Below, piece by piece: positions 4,322 through 10,218 of a stretch of 23,164 nucleotides of DNA (the stretch's first letter is position 1; each line of letters begins with the position of its first letter). Source of the DNA: a virus; the IMG/VR virus record IMGVR_UViG_3300042567_000400, positions 1-23,164 of that record. One strand, written 5' to 3'. Both the position numbers and the translations under genes were made by a program. Below the pieces are notes generated by a model. That model searched no databases. It was not told the origin of the DNA and saw only the letters and a list, made by a program, of their open reading frames with translations.

Positions 4322-4860
4322 GGCTCCTGTGTTGATTGCGTGAGAACGGTGAAGGGTTCGCAGACTGAGGTCGAGTGCAGCGCAGCTGCTCGCAATGCCA
4401 TCTCGACTCGAGCTGCTGGGTCGCCTTGAGTTGAGGCCAGTGAGCCAAGCGCTAGGTGATCGCCACAGCCGATGGCTTCGTAGCCGAGGATTGATCTGCC
4501 GACGTGGTAATCCTCGTCAATGCAGTAGAGAGCGCCCCGGTAGCCGACCAAGAATACTCCGCCACTGTCTTCATTGTCGCTGCTCTTGGCGAAGCCTCCC
4601 TGGTGGAAGAGCTTGCGGCAGGCGTCGACGAACACGGTGCACATGTGGCTCATGTCGTCATCGGTGATCTGCTTGGGCACCTTGAGTCGGTACTGCAGCA
4701 GCTGGCCCATTCGGAACGAGTCGCAGTAGCCGATCAGATACTCACCAACGGTGAAGACTTTCGGCTCGGTGTAGCGAGTGATGCGTGTGTCTTCGACTGC
4801 AGCGGCGTCGCCGCCGATGATGACGGTGCCGTCATGCTCGAGGCCGACGATGCAGGTCAC
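4318..4860 (-). CDS. Proteasome/HslV-like Ntn hydrolase
   Basis: A 180-aa protein starting MTCIVGLEHDG, followed by IIGGDAA and later EPKVF. Loss of the initiator Met would expose Thr2. With Asp18 in GGDA and Lys34 in EPKVF this reproduces the Thr1-Asp17-Lys33 spacing of proteasome beta and HslV catalytic subunits. The following strand (IGYCDSF) and a helix-rich C-terminal half fit the four-layer Ntn fold, and the length is close to that of HslV. No ATPase partner such as HslU is in the window. Similar phage proteins exist but their substrate is not established. It overlaps the holin and the upstream membrane gene by four bases each, so it belongs to the lysis/late operon. The catalytic assignment is by motif; activity is untested. 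Confidence 0.8.
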   Translation of the reverse strand: MTCIVGLEHDGTVIIGGDAAAVEDTRITRYTEPKVFTVGEYLIGYCDSFRMGQLLQYRLKVPKQITDDDMSHMCTVFVDACRKLFHQGGFAKSSDNEDSGGVFLVGYRGALYCIDEDYHVGRSILGYEAIGCGDHLALGSLASTQGDPAARVEMALRAAALHSTSVCEPFTVLTQSTQEP

Positions 4861-5099
4861 GACTCACGCTTCCAGAGGTAGGCGTTGCGAAGGTGCACGA
4901 CCATCCACACGCAAGCGAGGACGGTGAAGGCGGGCAGCGGTTGAGGTCCGATTGTTGAGTAGGCGAGAAAAGGCACGCCGGTCAGTGATGCGGTCAGGCA
5001 CCAGCCCCACCAGATGCGACGCTCGATGACGAGCGCGTAGACGGCGAGGCCAGCCAGATCGCAGGCGAGTATCAGCCACGACCAGACCTGCTCACTCAT
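4857..5099 (-). CDS. Small three-pass membrane protein (80 aa)
   Basis: The ATG at 5099 (MSEQVWSWLILACDLAGLAV) overlaps the end of the DUF6378 gene and the TGA overlaps the Ntn hydrolase start. There are three hydrophobic segments: about residues 5-23, 28-46 and 50-70, with a conserved-looking RRIWWGW turn and a basic C-terminus (HLRNAYLWKRES). The Trp-rich loop recalls small PnuC-like or holin-accessory membrane proteins in actinophages, but the similarity is only in general shape. Its place next to the holin suggests a role in lysis timing or as a second membrane lysis protein. Confidence 0.65.
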   Translation of the reverse strand: MSEQVWSWLILACDLAGLAVYALVIERRIWWGWCLTASLTGVPFLAYSTIGPQPLPAFTVLACVWMVVHLRNAYLWKRES

Positions 5100-5454
5100 C
5101 TTCGAGTTCGTCGAGGAAAGCCACCAGCGACTCATCCATTGCCTCGTCGCTGGCGTCTGACCAGACGGCGTAGAGACAGTCTGCGTAGCCGGCAAGGTCG
5201 ACGATCGAGTCGCGCACCATGTCGGCGGTGAACTGCTGATCGAGTGCGTTGCCGATGCGTGAGAGTTTGACCGAGATCATGAAGGCGACTGCCTCAGGCA
5301 CGCTGAGAGTGACGCCAGTGATCGCTTCAAAGATCTCGGCGGTGCGGCCGTAGTCGATGCTTGGGTGGTTGTAGAGAGCACCACGATTGCCGTGCACTAG
5401 GCGATCGGCTTCGGCGGTGACTGAGTCCCAGAGTGGTCCCGGTTGAGTGTCCAC
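5092..5454 (-). CDS. DUF6378 family protein
   Basis: A 120-aa protein. I chose the GTG at 5454 because GGGAGG lies a few bases upstream, while upstream in-frame starts fall in the neighbouring gene. The order ADRLVHGNRGALYNHPSIDY, GRTAEIFEAITGV, AFMISVKLSRIG and DSIVDLAGYADC matches the DUF6378 pattern widespread in actinophages and other phages: HG-R, YxHP, FGRTA, KLxR and DSxxDxAGY. The motif set resembles all-alpha nucleotide-pyrophosphatase (MazG-like) folds, so a nucleotide-related function is a reasonable guess, not an established one. It lies between the metallophosphoesterase and the membrane protein and is probably co-transcribed with both. Confidence 0.8.
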   Translation of the reverse strand: MDTQPGPLWDSVTAEADRLVHGNRGALYNHPSIDYGRTAEIFEAITGVTLSVPEAVAFMISVKLSRIGNALDQQFTADMVRDSIVDLAGYADCLYAVWSDASDEAMDESLVAFLDELEDE

Positions 5455-5477
5455 GATTGCCTCCCTGCAGGCGGTGG

Positions 5478-6290
5478 TCAGTAGATGTGAGCGGTGAACT
5501 TGGCGAGGCTGACGCCTTCGTAGCGTCGGCACAGATAGTCGAGGCTGACGAACATGGGGTCGTAGCTGCCGTCTTCGACCTGGTGCTTGACGATGAGGCC
5601 ACGCCAGTGAGCGTTGCCCTGCGGGCCTTTGTAATCCTCGTCATGCAGATAGCAAGCGCCGGCAATGAGACCGTGATGGCTTCGACCAGCGACGAACCTG
5701 ATGGCGTAGTCAAGCGTCTGCTGGTGGCCCATTGTGAAGGTGTGGCCGATCTGCTTGAGTCGACCTGCCGCTGCGCCGCCCAGCGGGCGGCCACTCATCG
5801 GCTGGACATAGACGTGGCAGTAGCCGACACCATCGATGAAGACTGGCTCGAGGTAGCGATGCACCTTCCAGCCGTGCGCTTCGTAGTTCAGGTCGTCGGT
5901 GGAGATAAGACCGTGCAGCTTGGGGTCATCGTTGGTCGCCCGGTTGATGCGGTCCTCGTGGTTGCCGAGCGTCAGATGCAGCTCGGGCTTGTAGAGCTTG
6001 TCCTTCACCTTGCGCTGGTGATCGTTGAAGCGCTCAAGCGGTGCGCACAAAATGTCGAAGGCTTCGTTGGCTGCTTCGATGTCATCGTTGTAGCGGCGAC
6101 CCTCGAAGGATCGCTTGCCGATGTCGTAACTGCTGAGGCTTGGCATGTCGGCATGGTCGCCAAGGTGCACGATCACGTCGGGCTTGCGCTCGATGATGTA
6201 GGCACCGATCCACTCGAGGTGGCTAGTCGGGACTCCTGGCTTGGCTTGCGTGTCAGGAATGACTAGGTGCGTGCGCGTTGAATCAGACAT
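5478..6290 (-). CDS. Calcineurin-like metallophosphoesterase
   Basis: A 270-aa protein from ATG 6290 (MSDSTRTHLVIPDTQAKPGV). Metal-ligand motifs appear in the family order: D-T-Q at residues 13-15 (in place of the usual D-x-H), GDH at 44-46, GNHE at 109-112, a GH in TFTMGHQQT and a late HH-containing segment (RSHHGLIAGACYLHDE). This is the binuclear-metal phosphoesterase fold, acting on phosphodiesters or phosphomonoesters; the substrate cannot be told from the sequence. The first-motif Gln instead of His is a notable difference. Phages use such enzymes in nucleic-acid end processing or nucleotide metabolism. It sits unusually inside the lysis-side accessory block. Confidence 0.85.
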   Translation of the reverse strand: MSDSTRTHLVIPDTQAKPGVPTSHLEWIGAYIIERKPDVIVHLGDHADMPSLSSYDIGKRSFEGRRYNDDIEAANEAFDILCAPLERFNDHQRKVKDKLYKPELHLTLGNHEDRINRATNDDPKLHGLISTDDLNYEAHGWKVHRYLEPVFIDGVGYCHVYVQPMSGRPLGGAAAGRLKQIGHTFTMGHQQTLDYAIRFVAGRSHHGLIAGACYLHDEDYKGPQGNAHWRGLIVKHQVEDGSYDPMFVSLDYLCRRYEGVSLAKFTAHIY

Positions 6291-6318
6291 GCAGTCGCCC
6301 GTCTGTTGAGGGAAAGAA

Positions 6319-6648
6319 CTACCAGCGACGCTTGCCGCGATGATGCACAGCCTCATGGCGGTGCAGCTCGTCGGTGACAGCGTCGAAGCGTGCGTCGACC
6401 TTGGCGTCGACGGCACGAACATCGCCGCCGATCTGCTTCACGTCGCCGATCAACTCGTCAAAGCGTTCAGCGTTCGCGCGCGCGTTCTGGTCGTGCTGGT
6501 CACGGTTCTCGGTGCGCAGCTTCACGATCTGCACCACAAGTGTGGTGATGGCTCCGAGCACAAGCGTGATGCCGGTGAGGATTGCGACCCACTCGGCAGC
6601 GCCGAAGCCGGGACCGTCGCTGATGGCCGTCGAGGCTTGGGCGAGCAT
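6319..6648 (-). CDS. DUF2746-like membrane protein
   Basis: A 109-aa protein with a short N-terminal region and one transmembrane helix (about residues 18-42: AEWVAILTGITLVLGAITTL). A long charged coiled coil follows (residues 43-95: NRDQHDQNARANAERFDELI, then DVRAVDAKVDARFDAV), ending in a His/Arg-rich tail. This layout and the place directly after the endolysin match DUF2746 proteins of actinophages, often considered holin-associated or spanin-like lysis accessory proteins. The protein should be anchored in the inner membrane with the coiled coil on one side; which side cannot be told. Confidence 0.7.
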   Translation of the reverse strand: MLAQASTAISDGPGFGAAEWVAILTGITLVLGAITTLVVQIVKLRTENRDQHDQNARANAERFDELIGDVKQIGGDVRAVDAKVDARFDAVTDELHRHEAVHHRGKRRW

Positions 6649-6654
6649 GACGAG

Positions 6655-7422
6655 TTACTTCTTGGAAGCGTTGATCGAAGGCACGAGACCGAAGTTGCCG
6701 AGGATGGCAGGGTCAACGTCGCCGATCATTGTGATGCCAGCCTGCACTGCTGAGGCATACGCCGCAGCGTCGAGGTGCACGGCAATGTTGCCTGGCTGAG
6801 TGATTCGATAGACCGCACCATCACGGGGGTCACGAATGAGAGCGTCTTTCACGTCGTCCTCCTCAGGACTTGGAGTTGGTTGGCCGACGATCGCTTCGAC
6901 AAGAAGCTGATCGAGAGCTGCACGATCGGGATGGCGTGACCATGCGTCTGAGCGATCCCAAGGTTGGACATCGCCGTGACAGAACAGACCGGCACGGTTG
7001 AGTGCGTCGGTGCCGATCCATTGAGCGTTCGCTGCTGGATCGATTCCAAGGAATGCCCACAGCGCACGAATGGCTTCGCCCGCTTGAGCGATCATTGCTT
7101 GAGTGTTGGCATCGTCGGAGCTGAGATCAGCACTGCGACCGGCGAGACAGATGTGCCACGTGCGCGAGTTGTAGCCAGAGGCGGCGACGCTGAAGGTGGT
7201 GTAGTCGGGCGGCACTAGCACGACAGTTTCTTCGCTGTCGACGATGCAGGCATAGGAGCCGGGATCGCTGCGTCGAGCAATGAAGCCGGCAAGGTTGCGC
7301 GCTGTTCCTGGTCCGGTCGGACCCTCAGAGGTGTGCACGCCGATCGCATAGGTCGGCGTTGTGTTCCTTGAGGGATAGAACTGCGGCGAGGCTGGTGGAT
7401 TGTCGAGCAGGTAGTAGCCCAT
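6655..7422 (-). CDS. Endolysin: N-acetylmuramoyl-L-alanine amidase
   Basis: A 255-aa protein whose ATG (7422-7420) shares one base with the TAA of the upstream tail gene (TAATG). The N-terminal ~175 residues form an Amidase_2/PGRP-like domain with His30 (GVHTSEG) and His149 (FCHGDVQPWDRSDAW) as zinc ligands; Asp156 or Asp159 could supply the third. It would cut the amide bond between muramic acid and the stem peptide. After a Pro/Glu linker (PTPSPEEDD) there is a ~65-residue C-terminal module (ALIRDPRDGAVYRIT) that probably binds the wall or the virion. There is no signal peptide, so release depends on the holin. No LysB gene is found next to it. Confidence 0.85.
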   Translation of the reverse strand: MGYYLLDNPPASPQFYPSRNTTPTYAIGVHTSEGPTGPGTARNLAGFIARRSDPGSYACIVDSEETVVLVPPDYTTFSVAASGYNSRTWHICLAGRSADLSSDDANTQAMIAQAGEAIRALWAFLGIDPAANAQWIGTDALNRAGLFCHGDVQPWDRSDAWSRHPDRAALDQLLVEAIVGQPTPSPEEDDVKDALIRDPRDGAVYRITQPGNIAVHLDAAAYASAVQAGITMIGDVDPAILGNFGLVPSINASKK

Positions 7423-8051
7423 TAGACCGGTGCGCCGTATGGGCCGCAATCTTCGATTGCAAGAAAGGTTGGAGAGTTGAGTCCATAAATTGAACCCGTG
7501 TTGCTATTCGCGGAAGCTGTCACATCAAAAGTCAATGTTGTGTTGGCCGTTGCTTTGTAAATACCAACAACCACAAGAGTCTGGTCATCGAAAATGGAAA
7601 TGTTTTTTTGAATACCTGTGGCCACAGCAGCGCCACCCGCACGGATAGTGAAGTTGCAAGTCACATTGGCGACATTGACTAGAAAGCGACACTGAAACGT
7701 GCAGCGGTAATAGCGATTATTCACAACAGGCACGGAGCCGGTAATGTTTGGAATTACTGCAGCGGTAGTAAAGGTGCGACCGTTTACAGTATCGACAAAA
7801 TAGGCTTGCATCCCCCACGGAGCATTCCACCCTGGACCTTTGCGCCATGTTGTGCCGTTGTAGGTGTAGAGGCCCTCGTTAGCGTCGTTGCTGCCGATGT
7901 AGGCAACCATGCCGTCTTCGGGCGCAGTGATCGCTGCATCGCGTGCAGCGGTCGTCGCAAAGAACATGACCGACTGCTCCATCAGGTAGTTGTTCATGTC
8001 TGCCGACGTGAGCACCGATGCAGCTGTGAATGGTTTGTAACCAGAACCCAT
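7422..8051 (-). CDS. Tail-tip/receptor-binding-like protein, paralogue A
   Basis: A 209-aa protein preceded by a GGAG ribosome-binding site. Residues 1-80 are nearly the same as in the neighbouring gene 8089-8712 (MGSGYK-x-FT, ITAPEDGMVAYIGSNDANEG, WRKGPGWNAPWG), and the last ~10 residues (IEDCGPYGAPV) also match. The middle (about 81-195) is unrelated, beta-rich and Asn/Thr-rich, like a jelly-roll receptor-binding domain. The DNA of the middle part is visibly more A/T-rich than its surroundings, including a T7 run. Its place between the minor tail protein and the endolysin is that of tail-tip or fibre genes. A role in host recognition is inferred. Confidence 0.7.
   Translation of the reverse strand: MGSGYKPFTAASVLTSADMNNYLMEQSVMFFATTAARDAAITAPEDGMVAYIGSNDANEGLYTYNGTTWRKGPGWNAPWGMQAYFVDTVNGRTFTTAAVIPNITGSVPVVNNRYYRCTFQCRFLVNVANVTCNFTIRAGGAAVATGIQKNISIFDDQTLVVVGIYKATANTTLTFDVTASANSNTGSIYGLNSPTFLAIEDCGPYGAPV
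7812..8051 (-). repeat. Paralogous N-terminal block, copy A
   Basis: This block encodes residues 1-80 of the downstream tail-tip paralogue. It is highly similar to 8473-8712, and residues 41-66 are identical in the two proteins. It marks one end of a tandem duplication. Confidence 0.8.
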
Positions 8052-8088
8052 GAGAGTCTCCTAGTGTCCGTGAAGTTGGGGGTATTAC

Positions 8089-8712
8089 TTAGGCAGGTGC
8101 GCCGGCAGGGCCCATGTCTTCGATGATCAGAGTCGAACCGACGTTGACTGTGACCGTTCCACCGCCAGAGATCATTTTGACTCCAAGCCCTCGAGTCATC
8201 GGGCTACCAGTCGTAGTGAAAGTCACTTCTTGCATGTTGCACATGGGGGCCGTGTTGGCTGGCATGTACTGCTGATAGGACCTTGTGATCGTTGAGCCGT
8301 TACCAATACCAAACTCCAAAGTTCCAACTGCGCTGCCCACCCAGTAAAAGTTGACGCGTGCGCGATAAAGGCGATTTGCGAAAGGCGTGCCACTCCAAGA
8401 AAGTGTCGTTGGAAAACCGAGAGTGTTGAAGGCGTAAGCCGCACTAGCGCCGAGAACGACTTCGGTGACGTGACCCCACGGTGCATTCCAGCCCGGACCT
8501 TTGCGCCAGCCGCTGCCGTTGTAGGTGTACAGACCCTCGTTCGCATCGTTGCTGCCGATGTAGGCAACCATGCCGTCTTCGGGGGCAGTGATGGCGGTGT
8601 CGCGTGCTGTCGTGTTGGCGAAATACATCACCGTCTGCTCTTGGCAGTAGTTGTTGAGATCGCTGGCGGTAAGCACAGCGCCTGATGTGAAGACTTTGTA
8701 GCCAGAACCCAT
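8089..8712 (-). CDS. Tail-tip/receptor-binding-like protein, paralogue B
   Basis: A 207-aa protein with a good GGAG site upstream of ATG 8712. It shares its first 80 residues and its last ~10 residues (IEDMGPAGAPA) with the protein encoded at 7422-8051. Its own middle (about 81-195) is rich in Gly, Thr and Tyr (FNTLGFPTTLSWSG, then FGIGNGSTITRSYQQY), typical of beta-sandwich tail-tip domains. The two proteins may sit together at the tail tip through the shared N-terminal domain while showing different surfaces. No reverse transcriptase or variable repeat is present, so this is duplication plus divergence or swapping, not a diversity-generating retroelement. Confidence 0.7.
   Translation of the reverse strand: MGSGYKVFTSGAVLTASDLNNYCQEQTVMYFANTTARDTAITAPEDGMVAYIGSNDANEGLYTYNGSGWRKGPGWNAPWGHVTEVVLGASAAYAFNTLGFPTTLSWSGTPFANRLYRARVNFYWVGSAVGTLEFGIGNGSTITRSYQQYMPANTAPMCNMQEVTFTTTGSPMTRGLGVKMISGGGTVTVNVGSTLIIEDMGPAGAPA
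8473..8712 (-). repeat. Paralogous N-terminal block, copy B
   Basis: This block encodes residues 1-80 of the upstream tail-tip paralogue and is the counterpart of 7812-8051, 661 bases away. Confidence 0.8.
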
Positions 8713-8727
8713 TGCGGTGATCTCCTG

Positions 8728-10218
8728 CTAGTAGGCGAGCTTGTTTTGATCCAAGACGCCGAGGGTTGCATTGTCGAGAATGAAAAAGCCGGTGTAGAAC
8801 GTGGCGCTCGAGAGGCCGAGTGTGGTGCTCCAGTTGCCGGGCGTGATTGTGTGACCGATTGATTCAACGAAGCAGTCGCGCTGCACAGCCGAGCCGCCGC
8901 CAGGCACTGCGAACTTCACCGCCACACGATCACGAATCTTGCGAGAAAGCAGATCGGGATACAGCGTGGACGGATTGCCCTGGGGTGCGAACCGAATCTC
9001 TTCTGGTCGCAGCTCAGGGTTCGCATACTGCGAAGCCAAGAACAGGGCGAGGTTCTGTGCTTGTGTCTGTCCGTAGGCGGCATTGCCGCCAACGTCGGAA
9101 ACGATCGGCACCTCGATGGCAAGAGTCCGTGCGCCATAGAGAGAGATCGATTCAGCGTTTGAGACGATGACGGTGGTGCCGGTGAGTTCCTCGCCGGTGA
9201 CTGCGTTTGTAACTTTGCGGTCGATCTTGACGATGTTGTAGATCAGCGAGTCGTCATAGACGATTGAGGTGCCGACGAACTTCTTGCCGGCAGCGTCGGT
9301 GGTGTCGTAGGTCGACTGAACCGTGATTGAGCGATCGTCAGAGATGATGGCGTCACGGTCGGCGAAGATCACAGTGCCATCGTCGTCGACGTAGATGACG
9401 CCTGCGTCTGCAGCTGCTGCTTCTTGCAGCATGTCCAGCGGCGTCTTGGTGGCGTCCTGTGCGGCGAGGTAGGTGGTGCCTTCGTCAATGTCGCGCAGAT
9501 TGTCTGGCCAGCCAATGGCATCAAGGATGGTTTCGATGCGAAGCCCTGGCAGGTCGGTGCCGGTTCCGATGATCGGTGTGGTTGATACGCCGCCAGAGAC
9601 GTTGATGCTGCCAGTTGTTTCCGAGCCGACTACGTCGATCGAAGAGACGCCGTAGCCGCCGCCGTCTGATGGGTTTGAGACGGCCACGTCGAAGCTGGTG
9701 GTTGCGCTTGACGAGATACTTGCCGATGAGGGCAGACCGCCGATGATGTTGGACAGTGGCTTGAAAGCATCAGAGCAAGAGATGGTCGCAGTGGCATCGC
9801 CGATGCCTGCGTCTGAGTAACTGAACGTCCACGAGTCGATCCAGCCACGAAAGATCGGATAGGTGACGCCGTTCCACGTTGCACGAATCACGACAGGGAT
9901 TGATGGCACGACGCCAGTGACGCCGACGGTGGCGTTGTAGTACGGGCTCGCTGTGTTGGTTGGATCGAACGAGCGGTCGCGATTATCCAGCGTGATCGTT
10001 GCCGTGCCAGTACCGAAACGCTCAAGCGCTCGACGTCGGCCACGATTGGTGTTGACTGATCGCACCGATGTGGAGATGTCGTAGAAGAAAGCGCCGTCGC
10101 CGAGGGTGGCAGTGTTGAGACCAGGGCCCACACTAAGAATGAGCCGGCTGCCCGTGTTCGCACCAACGACCGAAGGAGCAAAGAGCACCTCGAGCGTTGG
10201 CATGTTGGCGAGGCTCAT
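8728..10218 (-). CDS. Minor tail protein (baseplate/hub-like)
   Basis: A 496-aa protein whose ATG overlaps the TGA of the tape measure gene by four bases. An internal ATG at 10203 (MPTLEV) is a less likely start. The sequence RGRRRALERFGTGTATITLD followed by NRDRSFDPTNTASPYY and later FRGWIDSWTF is the recurrent signature of actinophage minor tail proteins encoded right after the tape measure. These usually form the distal tail or hub complex. The middle is rich in Ser/Thr/Gly, suggesting inserted beta domains. It ends shortly before the paralogous tail-tip genes, which may attach to it. The exact position in the tail tip is unknown. Confidence 0.8.
   Translation of the reverse strand: MSLANMPTLEVLFAPSVVGANTGSRLILSVGPGLNTATLGDGAFFYDISTSVRSVNTNRGRRRALERFGTGTATITLDNRDRSFDPTNTASPYYNATVGVTGVVPSIPVVIRATWNGVTYPIFRGWIDSWTFSYSDAGIGDATATISCSDAFKPLSNIIGGLPSSASISSSATTSFDVAVSNPSDGGGYGVSSIDVVGSETTGSINVSGGVSTTPIIGTGTDLPGLRIETILDAIGWPDNLRDIDEGTTYLAAQDATKTPLDMLQEAAAADAGVIYVDDDGTVIFADRDAIISDDRSITVQSTYDTTDAAGKKFVGTSIVYDDSLIYNIVKIDRKVTNAVTGEELTGTTVIVSNAESISLYGARTLAIEVPIVSDVGGNAAYGQTQAQNLALFLASQYANPELRPEEIRFAPQGNPSTLYPDLLSRKIRDRVAVKFAVPGGGSAVQRDCFVESIGHTITPGNWSTTLGLSSATFYTGFFILDNATLGVLDQNKLAY

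Noticed and set aside
3984-4448. A 154-codon open frame on the minus strand
   Set aside because: It overlaps the holin and the end of the Ntn hydrolase in another frame and is His/Arg-rich, as expected for a shadow.
5433-6266. A 277-codon open frame on the plus strand
   Set aside because: It is antisense to the metallophosphoesterase and DUF6378 genes, which have clear motifs. Its Val/Ala/Asp-rich composition is what the complementary strand of such genes gives.
7422-8712. A diversity-generating retroelement acting on the duplicated tail-tip genes
   Set aside because: There is no reverse transcriptase, no template repeat and no adenine-biased variable repeat in the window. Duplication with exchange of the middle is enough.
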